This document shows, piece by piece, positions 10,495 through 23,400 of a stretch of 64,000 nucleotides of DNA (position 1 is the stretch's first letter; each line of letters starts with the position of its first letter). The translations under genes and the position numbers were made by a program. The stretch is from Gordionus sp. m RMFG-2023 (Eukaryota > Nematomorpha > Gordioida > Chordodea > Parachordodidae): assembly GCF_954871325.1 (NCBI RefSeq), contig NC_088779.1:21950846-22014845 (forward strand), in the 5' to 3' direction. The notes under the pieces are model-generated. The model had not been told where the DNA came from, made no database searches, and saw nothing but the letters and a program-made list of their open reading frames with translations.

Positions 10495-13053
10495 ATGAAA
10501 GATAACAACAGAATTTCTTCAAAGTGGGACATTGTTAAAAGATCTCTGAGCCAAACCACTCGCGATTTTTTGGGAATATCACCTAGCTGCGATCCTATCC
10601 AGGATTTTTCACTACGTAGACTCAGGTTAGCTTCAAGGAGATGCGGTCACCTAAAATGCCCGGCCAAGATTGACGTAAATAAATTTGATCAAGTCGATTA
10701 TCCGATCATTGATCATAGAACTGATGAAGATGGCATTAAATATTCCGAAAAATTAAGGAATATTAATATAGAAAAGCAGCCCACTTTGTCAAAAAGTAGT
10801 CTCGATTATAGAGAGAACCAAAAGTTGGACGTGATTAGAAAGCTTAGTAGGCGGCAATCGGTAGCCGAAATAGCATGGGATGGACTAAAGAACTTGAGAG
10901 AAAGATTGCGCGATGATAGGAAGATAGACACTTCTACTACCGCTAAGCACCCGTTTATATATCGCTCTTTTAGGAATGAACCTACCAATTTAGTATGTAG
11001 GACTAGAAGTTTTACTCCTAGTTCTTTAAATGATTTTAGAAAACCTTCAAGCGACCAAACAACCCCAACTACAATTGTAACTCCTGTCGATGTGGCTGAT
11101 GGTTTGGATATGAGGCGCCTGGAAAAGGGTACTTTACCCGCCGATTCATCTTACATAAGTGACGAGGTATTTTTCGATTACTCACCAACTATTGGAAATT
11201 TATCTCAAACTCGACATCCAATTAATGATAGTACTAAAAAGATCGTAGATATCAAAGCACAAATATATAAAAGGGCCTTAGGAAGCATTACCTTTTCAGA
11301 GCCACCAGAACGGTATAAACACTACGAGCCCTACCATCCCAGACATATTGCGGAAGGAGACAAAATTACTTATTCGAAACCCAAACCAGAACATTTAGCT
11401 TTCAGCGGCATGAAGAGAATCGGCAAGGACGTCATTCATAAAGTCATGAGCAAATCATCCGAACTTAATAAACGATACATAGGTCAGGGTATGCTTATGG
11501 ACCTTATCAATGATTCCGGGTACAACGCGACTAAAATATGGGAAGACCCAAATTTGGTGGAGAGCATCAAGAGGCTAGAAGATTACCGGCCTTTTTTTAC
11601 TTACTGGATAACAACGATTCAAATAATAGTCACCATCGCCGCCCTCATCATATATGGTATAGGCCCCTGGGGTTTTGGTCTTAGACAACACGAGAAGATT
11701 TTGTTAAAAACATCGCTATCTCTTGAAAAGGCAGGTTTTTTAGAACCTGAAAATTTTTGGGTCGGCCCGACTCCGTTTTCATTGATCCATTTAGGCGCTA
11801 AATACGCTCCTTGTATGAGGAAAGATCCCGTTGTGTGGAAGGAAATCGAGCTCAGGCATGCATCGGAAAACAAAACGGCATGTTGTGTGCGTAGAGATGG
11901 TTCAGGGTGTGTTCAAAGTGCGAGGGCCGATTGTCTGGATGTTCAATTTTTTGATTGGATCAAGTATTCATCCAGCGTAGGAACAGTGTGTGGTCAAGAT
12001 CCAAACTATTGTGATAATCCAAAATCTACACACTTGAGACCTTGGCCCAACGATTTAACGCTCTGGCCCGTTTGCAAAAGTAAATCAAAGAACGAACACG
12101 TGATGACATCTAAAAAGGAAGATAACAGTAGATACGGTTTAGAGAATGACGAGACATCCTATCTATTACCGCCACACATGAGCTGTGACATTATCGGTAA
12201 ACCATGTTGCATAGGTATCCGAGGTGTTTGTATAGTGACCACGCAATCGTATTGCTCATTTGTTAGAGGCCACTTTCACGGGGAGGCTAATCTCTGTTCC
12301 CAAGTCGATTGTCTAGCAGATGTTTGCGGCATGCTACCCTTTTCGACAACTTTACCCACTCCTCAATCTAAAAAACATGGTGTATTGCAATACCGACAAC
12401 AAATGGTATTCAAAATCGTCAAAATTCCTGACCAGATATACAGGCTTTGGATATCCCTTTTTCTCCATGCCGGTCTCCTTCATCTATGCATCACTGTGAT
12501 TTTTCAACTCACTCTGATGAGAGATTTGGAGAAGTTATGCGGTCCTCTCAGGTTAGGTGTCCTATATTTTGTCAGCGGTATGGGCGGAAACCTGGGTAGT
12601 GCTATATTTTTACCCGACCGAGCCGACGCTGGTCCTTCGGGCTCCCAATTTGGGGTATTAGCGTGCTTGCTGGTCGAATTGTTTCAAGCTTGGCAAATTC
12701 TCAAGTCACCTTCCCTGGCTCTCATCAAAATGCTTTTCCTCTACACCCTCTTGATATTGCTAGGCTTCTTGCCATGGATAGACAACTATTCCCACGTGTT
12801 CGGCTTCGTTTTCGGGTTTTTGATGTCATTTTGTCTCATGCCCTACTTGACTTTCGGACATTTCGATAAAAGACGCAAGCTCGTGACACTCATCCTTTCG
12901 GCTATAGGTGTCGTGTGTCTATATACGGGTCTTTTCATCGTTTTCTACGGCTACCCCGAGGCCTCATACTCCTGCAAAAATTGTAAATATTTTGATTGCA
13001 TACCGCTGGAACCCAATTTTTGCAACAATCACGAAATTTTGATCAATCTATAA
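10495..13053 (+). CDS. Inactive rhomboid protein (iRhom/RHBDF-like)
   Basis: Single uninterrupted 852-codon frame, close to the length of vertebrate RHBDF1/2. Seen: a basic, Ser/Arg-rich cytosolic N-terminus with an RRQS site (residues 119-122); a first membrane segment about 367-392 (RPFFTYWITTIQI start); a Cys-rich lumenal loop with the iRhom signatures ENFWVGP, HLGAKYAPC and CCIGIRG; then six more membrane segments between about 650 and 820. The rhomboid core reads GPSGSQFG at 713-720 and SHVFG at 766-770. Known of the family: ER/Golgi pseudoproteases that guide membrane clients such as ADAM17 or EGF-family ligands; a proline beside the serine position marks them as inactive. Odd: serine 715 and histidine 767 both survive here. 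The start follows an AACAACAG acceptor by one base, so the 5' UTR is probably spliced. Assignment to the iRhom branch rather than active rhomboids is secure; the client is unknown. Confidence 0.95.
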   Translation: MKDNNRISSKWDIVKRSLSQTTRDFLGISPSCDPIQDFSLRRLRLASRRCGHLKCPAKIDVNKFDQVDYPIIDHRTDEDGIKYSEKLRNINIEKQPTLSKSSLDYRENQKLDVIRKLSRRQSVAEIAWDGLKNLRERLRDDRKIDTSTTAKHPFIYRSFRNEPTNLVCRTRSFTPSSLNDFRKPSSDQTTPTTIVTPVDVADGLDMRRLEKGTLPADSSYISDEVFFDYSPTIGNLSQTRHPINDSTKKIVDIKAQIYKRALGSITFSEPPERYKHYEPYHPRHIAEGDKITYSKPKPEHLAFSGMKRIGKDVIHKVMSKSSELNKRYIGQGMLMDLINDSGYNATKIWEDPNLVESIKRLEDYRPFFTYWITTIQIIVTIAALIIYGIGPWGFGLRQHEKILLKTSLSLEKAGFLEPENFWVGPTPFSLIHLGAKYAPCMRKDPVVWKEIELRHASENKTACCVRRDGSGCVQSARADCLDVQFFDWIKYSSSVGTVCGQDPNYCDNPKSTHLRPWPNDLTLWPVCKSKSKNEHVMTSKKEDNSRYGLENDETSYLLPPHMSCDIIGKPCCIGIRGVCIVTTQSYCSFVRGHFHGEANLCSQVDCLADVCGMLPFSTTLPTPQSKKHGVLQYRQQMVFKIVKIPDQIYRLWISLFLHAGLLHLCITVIFQLTLMRDLEKLCGPLRLGVLYFVSGMGGNLGSAIFLPDRADAGPSGSQFGVLACLLVELFQAWQILKSPSLALIKMLFLYTLLILLGFLPWIDNYSHVFGFVFGFLMSFCLMPYLTFGHFDKRRKLVTLILSAIGVVCLYTGLFIVFYGYPEASYSCKNCKYFDCIPLEPNFCNNHEILINL

Positions 13054-13067
13054 ATAAACCGAATAAA
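13053..13067 (+). terminator. Polyadenylation signals of iRhom
   Basis: AATAAA at 13053-13058 overlaps the TAA stop, and a second AATAAA is at 13062-13067. Either could direct 3' end formation; the position right at the stop would give a very short 3' UTR. Confidence 0.4.
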
Positions 13068-13908
13068 AGCAAACTTCGCAAATGTGATAATCACAGTCTT
13101 CAAAGAAAAGGCAAATCGATAACCAGTCATTATAATATTATTTTTTGCTCAATCAAAAAGGATCCCAATTATAATATATTTATTTATAATTTATTGACAA
13201 ATCATATTTTACAAGACCACTACCTTTTCAATAAATCCTATTTTTGTTTAAACGTTATACAATAATATTTAATATTATTATTTTTTTCAAACATTATACG
13301 ACCTTTTGATAATATCTTAACTTTTTTTTGACAATGTATATTTTTCGCTATTATATGATGCACATTACTATATTTTTCTTACTACTTTTATATGACTTTA
13401 ATAAAAAATTTGCTTAGCGTATATTCACAAAAGTAGAAATATGATGATTTCTATAATTTAATAAAATAAAATTATGCAGTTTATAATATTTTGAATGCAA
13501 TATTAATTTATTAATATACAATACATAATAGAAATGAATTTATTAAGATAAAAGATCTAAATTGAAAGATAACATTTCATTTTATTTAGTTAAATTATTT
13601 TAAATAAAAAAAAATAGCTTTGTGGTTTCACGTTTTTTTTCTCCTCCATAATTAATTTAAAAAAATATATATTTTTTTCTAATGTAAACTTCTTTTAACA
13701 TAAATATAATTAGTATTGTTTTCTAATAAGTGTAAAAAATTCTATTCACCTTTACCATTATTTTTTATATAAATTTATATATTTTATTTAAATATAATGG
13801 TTTAACAAACTTTCACAACTTACAATTATTTAAGAGAGGAGAATTTTTTTTACGCTAGGTTTGATATTCCTCAGTGTGCACCAAACCCCTTTCCGAGTAT
13901 ACCGGCCA
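13068..13908. other. iRhom-Sema5 intergenic, AT-rich
   Basis: No gene seen. The frame at 12996-13265 is a shadow of the iRhom 3' end. The missing first exon of the semaphorin (signal peptide) could lie here or further upstream but I could not identify it. Confidence 0.35.
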
Positions 13909-14050
13909 TAGTGTTGTTTTAATTTTTTAAAATGAATAACCCATTTATCCAAAAAATTGTATGCAAACCTGGAAATTTTGTTCATAATATCAAACTCCCG
14001 AGGCTTTCGTAATTTTATTTTTGTTAAATCTTTATTTAAATTCGGCTAAA
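13909..14050. repeat. MITE family B relic
   Basis: Begins TAGTGTTGTT, the family B terminus, and continues through a recognisable interior (CCATTTATCCAAAAAATTG, GCAAACCTGGAAATTTTG, CCGAGGCTTTCG). The right end is lost. Confidence 0.5.
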
Positions 14051-14222
14051 TTAAGACCAAGCCTTTGAAACAATTTGTGTAAAATAAGCCAGACATTTTA
14101 AAATTTGGGGCTGGAACCGTAAAATAAATCCTAGGGTAAAAAATTCGGGCTTTAAAATCGGATCGGAGCTAAAATTTATATCTGCCATATTTTTGTTGGA
14201 GTGTATTGCTATGCCCCAAAAC

Positions 14223-14381
14223 CAGAGTTTGAGAGAGAGAAAAAATATTATTAGATGATTTTTTTCCTCAAAATTTTCAACAAAAAGTATTTGTGAAGAT
14301 CATGAAATTTGAGATTTTTAGGTAAAATTTGATAAAAATCCTTGAAGATCTTTTTTATTTTGAAGAGTATTTCAAACTCCG
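14223..14381. mobile_element. MITE, family D, short copy
   Basis: Starts CAGAGTTTGA and ends TCAAACTCCG (inverted, 9 of 10 matching). Flanking octamers cccaaaac and ccaataac match at 6 of 8 positions, consistent with an old 8-bp target duplication. Interior words (GAAGATCATGAAATTTGAGA, TTTTGAAGAGTATTT) match the longer copy at 6787-7095. It ends about 80 bases before the first recognised semaphorin exon. Confidence 0.6.
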
Positions 14382-14463
14382 CCAATAACTCGAAGGAAAA
14401 TTAACAAAATAATATAAAATGGCCATTTTAAAAAGGTATATACTTTTATATTTAACTTAATAG

Positions 14464-17400
14464 AAATCCAGCCGTATCTTATGAAATACTCATCAGCGCA
14501 CACGAGAAACTATAGCGTCCTTGTTAACGACCCTAATACTCATACTGTTATAGTCGGAGCTAGGTTTATTATTTTAAAATTGTTTTTTATTATGATATAT
14601 AGACGAAATATCATTGTTTTCCTCTTTTTTATTGGTAAGTTCTATTTTAATAATAAATATTTCTGGGCGAAATCACATCATATTATAATGATGAGAGTGT
14701 GTATAAAATTCTTTAAAAATATGGTAATGAATTGATAATTGTCATATTTTTATTTAAAAAAAATATACATACTCGCTTAAAACGAGAAATTAAGAACTTT
14801 GTCATTTTTTTTATATTGTCGATCTCGATACACCTTTGCTAGAAGCTATAATTGAATATTTTAATTTTGTTTTCTTTTAAAAATAATTTATTATCTTTAT
14901 ATAGAATTGGATTAATTCTCTTTTTCTAGGAATAAATGGTAAACTGTACTAAACTAAAATTTAGCATATATATAACATAAAATACACCCTAACTAATTTA
15001 ATATCCCACTACTGTAGGGTCGGTAAAAATATGAAAAATTCATTTTTTTTGATTAAATCACAATTTTTTTTCTATGTCCTAAATATATTTTATTACGTTA
15101 AAAAACTCTTTTTGTCAAATTTAAGAATAAATTATTGTTAAAGAAAGCTATTTGCGATTGACTAAAAAGTACGTTATCCTTATTATCTGTAATTATCAAT
15201 ATTTAATAATACCAATTTATACTAATTTTAATATGTATTAATTTTCTTAATATCAAAATATCAATATTTATTTAAATAATGGCAAAGTGAAGTAATAAAA
15301 ATTATAATCCTTAAATTTAACCAATTTTAATTAAACTGATTTTTTATAGGAGTTTATTCTATTATAAAATTAATTTCAAGTCTAACTAACCCACTAAAAA
15401 TTATTTTTAATTAGTTTAATTTCGCATATAATTAACTTAAATACAAAATATAATAAGATAATATATAATCAAATTTTTTTATTTAAAAATAAAGACTAAT
15501 ATTTATTAAAATTTAAATTACCAGCAAAAAAAGAAAATTAATTTTAAATCGTGATTTGTATTCAAAAAAATTGATTTAAATCAATTTGCTTAAGCTGTGT
15601 TAATCCGACTCCTCATATAAATTCAACTAATAAAAAGCAAATTAAATTTTATAAGCCGTGTGTGTTTAGAAAATTCAGCCCCTGGTTTCTCGCATTTTTT
15701 TAAAAAGTATTATATTATTGCGCCTTTTTTAATATTGGAAGACTTAATTTTGCCCGAATTATGTTCTATCTTGTATTTACTTTCCCTGTATATTTCAGAC
15801 AATTTGTCCTATAAAATTTGTGTATTTTTTAAATATGAAATATTAAATCATATTAATAATTTAATATCATGTGAGTAATAGCTCAAAAACGCACCACAAT
15901 TTTTTTTTCTCTAATTATTTTAGGCAAAATCTGGTCTTTCTAAATTAATAAAACAAAGTTTTGAAGATTTGTAGCCTGATTTACTAAACTATTATGTACA
16001 ATTTTTCTTGTTTTTATTATCATTGCCCTAATCCAGGGATCATCTGATACGATTAAATATTGATACCTTGGAGGAGATCGAAAGTATTAATTTGGTATCA
16101 GATCCAAAGATTCACAAGGATTGCATGATGACCCATCACCAAGATTCGAAACAAGTTCTATTAAATTTTTATAATAAACAAATTGTATATATATACACTT
16201 TATATTTTATTAAAATGTTTTTGGAATTAATTATTGTATTAGTTTCGACGATAATTTTAATATTAGGAGATAAAAAAAATTCAGATAAAAAACGTTTTAG
16301 ATAAAATAGAATATGCGATTAGTTTTCATATTTTTTTAAAATAGGAGGATCATTTAGGAATTATTTAAATAATTTTAGATCTAGTTTGCTTAGACCATAT
16401 TTTTCATAGTTTTTTTTAGTCACATCGGTGTCCTATCCGTATCTAATTAATATTAAAAAAATACACCATGAAACTGCAAAAGGAAAAGCTATATTTATTA
16501 TAATCAATATAATTATAGGAGGAATGCGCCAATTACATCAGAATTATGCACCAATATAATAACAAATTATTTGTTTGCGGTACCAATAGCTTAGATCCCA
16601 CGTGTTCTTGGCATCAAGTTATTCTAAATATTATTTATATATTTTAAATAACTAAAAAAAGTGTTATTAATTGAAAGTTTTATAAAATAAATTTTTTACT
16701 CCTTCAATTGATTAAAAAATCTATGTCGGAATGAGAAATAATAATCAATTTAGTTTTTTTACAGCAGATTTTAAACAATTTTTTATTCATAAATAAAAAT
16801 CTTTTGTTTTTAGTTCATCGTAATAAGGCCTCACATTAGCTATATGTAGGAATTTTTATCATTAGAAAATTTAAATTTACACCACCATTCAGTGATGCAT
16901 AATCGCTCCATTTGAGCCGATTTTTTAAAACGGCTAACTCAGTCTTTTGTCAAGAAAAATATTACGCAAGCTTGATGATTTTGCTCATTGATGGAACAAA
17001 GAGTTGGACATCTATTATTAAAATCTCGTGGCTTATAGGCAAATTTTGGCTAATATCATGTAGCTGTTTTTAAAGTCGGCTCAAATGGAGCGATTTTACA
17101 ACACTATTACCATTAACCAAATATATTTTTTTTCCTCAAAGTTTAATAACCTGAGGAGCATACTTGAAACGATGGACGGTAAAGGCCGAGCCCCCTTCGC
17201 TTCCTTCGTTCCTTCAGTTTCCCTAATAGATCCTATTACAGCAAATTACTATGTTGGAACTTGGTTAGATTTATCTGGGAAAGATGCAGTATTTTACAGA
17301 AGTCTCGGACCTGATCCTTTTCTCAGAACAATGCAATACGCTTACAACAAAGATTGGCTGAAAAGTTTGTTATTATTTCTATATCAATATTATAAAATTT

Positions 17401-20400
17401 GTTTCTTTTAAACGTGCAATGATAGTAATGGGGATAAGGAAATTATTTGATCATTAATAAACGCTAGAACTATGAAAAGGAAAAATAAATATGGTTTAGT
17501 ATAAAATGTAAATTTGGACGTTATATTCTATACGCAAATTTTGCTCCCATTGACGTGAAAACGAAATTGTTTTAATATGATTCTTAAAAAATTTTACACT
17601 ACATAATGTTACGTATATTAGTATTACAAAAATTTCTTATACTAGTTAATGTATATTTTTTTATGATGCTGAAATTTATTGAAACTATTTATTTAAAATC
17701 CTTTAGAAAGGTAGTTATTATCTGATAAACTTCGAAAATTATGATTTTGATAAATAAAATAAAAAATATTATTTCGATTTTTTACGAAATATAATTAGGG
17801 CCCGAATTTATCGCGATATTCAACATTGGCGATTTCGTTTACACATTTTTCAAAGAAGTAGCCAAAGAAGCCCAGGATTTTAAAAACGTAAGATAACATT
17901 TTCATCCAATATATTTAAAATTATATAATAAATAAACTATATTATAAGTTATTATGTTTACAATGTTTCTAAAAAAATAATATTAATGTTTTTATTTAAT
18001 AAAAATGCATGAAAACATAAACTAAAGATGGTATATTCGCGAGTGAGTAGGGTGTGCAAAAATGACAAAGGGGGTACTCTTATGTATGACAACGTTTGGA
18101 TTACTTTTAGAAAAGCCAGAATAACCTGCCCTATCACTATAAAAACGGATGATGATCTCCTCTTTCAAACACATACACTTGACTCTATAATCGATGTTCA
18201 TTTTGACGTAGAAAATTCTATCTTTGTTGCGCTGTTCGAAGATCCCACGTAATATTTTTTTCTTATTTTGTTATGCTAATGATTAATTTGTTTCAAAAAA
18301 AAATCTATAATAAAACTGGTTTAATATTTTTTATATTTCTAAAGCTCCAAGGTATCTGCCATATGCGCCTACAATATGACAACCATGAACGAGGTCTTTT
18401 CCGGCCCTTACACTTACCAGATGGTTAGCGCGGAACCGAATCCTTCATCACGTGGCAACGTTGATAAGAAACAAGATTATTACTGGATAACCAAACCCAA
18501 CCCTTACTCTCATCCGTCTCATGACTTATGTAAAGTACGACTCCTGGCTTTCAACGATACAACCGAACTAGAAAAATTGGTTAGTCAGGCTTCCTATTAT
18601 CAGACTATGAAAAGGGTTATACTGCCAACGTCTTTAGTGTACAGTAGTTCTACCCAAGGCAGCGACACAACGTAAGCTTCTATAAATAGAACAATAGTTT
18701 TTTATGAGTTCAATATCATTGAAGCTTTTTTTAATGTACTTAAAAATAATTTGTTAAATTAATTTCTCAAGGATATACTAATTATTTGATATCACCATAA
18801 CCCAGTATCTAACCTCCACCTAATCCAATGGAAGGCCAAAATATAGAAGAATTCAATTATAAAAATTTGACTATGTATGTTCACTAAAGGGGTACCCCGA
18901 TTTATGGCGCAATTGATTCATACCTCCTTTTCCCCTATTTCTTGATAAAGGGCCCTGGAATAATCAGATGGTTTTTTTCTATCGTATCTCATTTGTTACG
19001 GTCGGAAATGTCCCGAAAATAACTCCGGACAAAAATATTCATGGGCAAGATAACACCGCAAAAATACCTCATCCTTAAAAAGATAGAAAGAATGTTCAAA
19101 AAACAAAAATTTAAAAATGATCAATTTTTAAGTATTTAATTTTTTCCCCCTTTCTTTCCTGAAGATATGAATGGAAATAAGGGTATTTTTCCGGGTATTG
19201 GACATTTCTGTCTATAATTCCGAAATTTTATAATCGTATTTTACTCTTTATTCATTTAGCTTCTCTCATATGCTTGTTCATTCCGTTAACACTGATTCCC
19301 AAAACCAGTCCTACCTGATATATTTAATTAGCGGAAACGGGTTAATGTACAAACTCCTCTACGGGTTTGACAATATTATGGTGGGTTCTCGACGTGATCA
19401 AGCCTGCATCTTAGAAATCATGCGATTACACGAATCCCCGAAAGGCCGCAAAATAAATCGCATGATGGGCCTAGACCAAAAAGGCAATAAGTTACGGCTC
19501 ATCCTATTTGAGTAATGGCAAATTTGGCGAGAACCATACACCGAAGAATAGAATTAAAGACTTGTATTTCAGTTATGACGAGGTGAGTTATTTATTTTTT
19601 TTAAACTTTTTTTTCTTATTTTTTAAAAATAACAAATTTAATTCTTTTTAATTCAAATTTACTTATAAGGCTGTTTCCTAATAAATTTTCATAACTTTAA
19701 CGAAAAAAAAATAATAAACTAGTTTTAATGTAAAAAATAAAATAGTGGCCAAATCATTTTATCCAATTTACGAAACTTTATTAATTCTTTAAAGTTAGAG
19801 AAATTATAAAAGTTTGATAAATTTTAGCATAAAGTTGTGAAAGTAAGCAATATTATTTTATATTTTACAAATTATATGAAAAAATGGGCAGTTATGTATT
19901 TAAATTAAATGGGAAGTATAAAAATAATTTGGTAAAAATTATAAATTTCAAAATTTACGAAACCTTAAAAAAAATTTTAATGAAAGATTTTGGAAATATT
20001 TTATCATTTTATAAAGTTACGAATTTTGAATTTTTTTAAATATATTTAATACGGGCTAAGAAAAAGTTTTATCTTACTTAAAAAAATCCAATTATACTAG
20101 AATACATGAAAAACAAATTAAATTAATTTTCTTTTTTGATTTTATATATAATTCAAGAATTTTAATAGATTTGTGTCCAAAAATTTTCCTAGTCCTATAT
20201 AGTTTATTATAAAATAAGTTTTGAAGTTATGTTTCATTTCATTTTCAAACCACGCTAATCCAAAAAAAATAAATAAAATTTATTCAGAAATTCATATTCA
20301 TTCTCTCCGATACCTCTGTTCTTAAATTAACCTTGTCCAAGTGTGACCGGAATTCACATAGCAAATTTTTATGCACTACATCCGGTGACCCTCTGTGTGG

Positions 20401-23400
20401 GTGGGATACGTTGATGAACGAGTGCGTTCCGAGACCCTCGTCTCTTTCGTTTAACGCTAATTCTCAATATTGGGAACCTAATATAGCTACCTGCCAAACC
20501 TTGAACCACGCTTATCCTAACTATGATGGCAACAAGCTCGAGAGACGTGGGTACAACGGTGCGCAAATGAGTGGGCGGAGTTATATGAGGGATGGATATA
20601 ATACCTTAGAGATGAAAAATGAACACAGTAGCAAATCCGAAAATTTGAGTTAGTGATTGAATATTTTACACTAATTTGGATGATTTATTGATGATTAAAT
20701 GTTTTAAAAAACTATCTAAAATTCGAAAACGAATTGCAATTTTTTCCCACAATTTAAGTTTTTTAATTTGAAAATTATCCCAAAAATAAACAGGGAGAGA
20801 GGATGATCATTACACCGATTGGAGTGATTGGAGAGAATGTGACAAGCTTGTCTCACTGTCGGGAGAACCGATTCCGGGTAGTTGTCAATGTAGGGAGAGA
20901 TACTGCGAATACGAACCTATTTTCTCGTCGCCTAGATCGAATAACATGGATGATTGCTCTAGACCTCAAATCCAAATATCGAATTGCACTGGTAATATAT
21001 TACATAAATTCGAATAATTGTCGTTAAAGGGATAAATTTGAATTTTTCATTGTAATTTATCCTTTTTTTGTGATATAAATTTTATAAATCACCGAAATCG
21101 TTATGCAGAATGAACATAGTATTAACTTAAAATTTGATTATTCACTCATTAAAGGTCCTGCTAATATATGTTAATTTTTTTATATTGTAATTTAATTTTG
21201 GCAAACCCAAATATGTTTAGTAAATGGAGAATGGACTGAATGGTCCGCGTGGAGTGCGTGCACTCATACCTGTGGCTTGGCCATGAGATACAGGTACAGA
21301 TCATGTTCTAATCCACGACCTCAGTTCGGCGGCAACGATTGTATGGGTAATAAAAAAGATCATCAAGTGTGTATCTCCAACCCGCCTTGTCCTGGTACGT
21401 GTTTTAAATGATCGAATTATATATATATCGATAAAATAGTTTTATTAAATTTCCATCACCCAAAAAATGTTTCAACACATTTTATTTTTAAAAAAATCAC
21501 ATTGTATAATTTTCTTTCCTTGACAAACAAAATTGTCAGAAATGAAACCAGAATCCATAAACGGCGATTGGTCGGAATGGACTGAATGGCGACCTGAGTG
21601 CAACACGAATTGCATTCAAAAATCTTTTGATTCCATCGTCTTGTATCAAAACAGGAGTCGACATTGTAACAACCCCGCTCCTCAAAATGACGGAAAACAT
21701 TGCCCGGGAAACGATTTTGAAATCCGGAGTTGCCCCTTGAACGATTTTGGTTGTCCGAGTGAGTATACAAAAAAAAGATATTGATTTCAGAATCTAATTT
21801 TTGGATGTCGATTAAAAATAAATTCGGTTATAGCTCGATAATTAGGAAAATCACTATAATCCTATGATTAATCAATTCCTTATTGGTATTCGATTGTCAT
21901 TTGCCCAAAAAATTTTTTCCCAGTTTCGGTTATAAGCATTATTGGTTTTTTTGAACAAAATCTTGAATTAACTATTCGATTGTTTAATAAAAAAATAATA
22001 AACTCATAATACTTAAGATTATCTTCTAATTTAGTTTTAAGAAATATATATATATAGATTTTTTTCAATTAAATATATTTCCCTCCCCTTCGCACCCTTT
22101 TTTAGACCTCATAAAATACTCCAACTGGACCGATTGGTACATCATCAATTTCACGAATCCTAACTTGTTAAAAAACTTCAACGAGAACTCCCAAGGAAAA
22201 AATGATTTGAAACATTTTGAAAATTCTCCCGTAACACATAATAGCGTTGGTTATTACACTCAAACCAGGCTTAAATTCGGTTGTCAAGCGGATGCCTTTA
22301 ATTCCTTACCTAATCCTTTGCTCAAATCCGAAAGTAGAATATGTTCTTTGAACGCTGGCACACAATGCACACTTTTAAGTAATATTATAAATATACTTTT
22401 TATTATATTTAGGAATTCATCTCTTTTTATTTGCAAGTTCACTAAATCGAAAAGTATTTAATCAATGATCTTATATTTAAAAAATAGTTTCAATGATATT
22501 TTAACTTCTTAACATAATTTATTAACATAATAGTCTTGATAAAATCAATCTTTTTAATATAATTATTAACTAAGAGGATCAGAAACCCCAAGACAAAGAA
22601 TATTTTCTCATCTTATAATTATCTCTATATTGCTCTCTTTAAAAAAATTCCATGCAAACCACCAGGATTAATGTCATCTTAAACATCATTTTTGATAAAT
22701 CAAAATTTATTAGGTTTTCATTAAAGGGAATCGATTGAATAGGGTATATGAGTTTTTTTTATCGAGCGCAATATGATTTTATTTTTAGGGGTGCTAAGGA
22801 CACCGTTGACCTTTCCTTTTTGAACCAATGAAAATAATTTCAAAATATTTAAAAAAATTAATATTTGGCCTGAAATATATTCAAATAAATTTTATAAATT
22901 GGGGAAAAAATATTCCTCCAAATATCAAATTATTCATTTTTTTGGTTATAATAGTTAGGATTTTTTTTAAACTATAATATAATTATTAAATATGTCTGCT
23001 TCTGCTAAATTTTAAATGCCTTTCAATAATTTTTATTTTTTTTTATTTTATCCCATCTCAATTAAATATAATTGTCCTCAATAAATTGCTTGATAAAATT
23101 CGATAAACAGCAAAAATAGTTTAGCGGACTATTTTTAATCCTAGTATTAATATCTATAACATATGTTCAAGTGATACATTGATGTCAGGAATCGATCTAC
23201 AAAAAATTTATATGTAAAACTTAATATCATTTTTTAAAAAAAGAATCTGATATAGTTCCAACATCTCATTCTCTTCCCGCTATTTCGTATCCTGATTCCG
23301 ACCCATCAAATTACGATAAAGGTTGGGGTCCATGGAGTACTTGGGCAACATGCGATTCTGATAAAAATGAACAAACCCGTTTCAGAGTTTGCAATACTCG

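Noticed and set aside
12996-13265. 89-codon frame overlapping the iRhom 3' end
   Set aside because: Shadow of the iRhom coding sequence in another frame continuing into AT-rich flank.
16068-16304. 78-codon frame starting MEEIES
   Set aside because: Only 16037-16154 is a real Sema exon; the rest of the frame reads into the intron after the donor at 16155.
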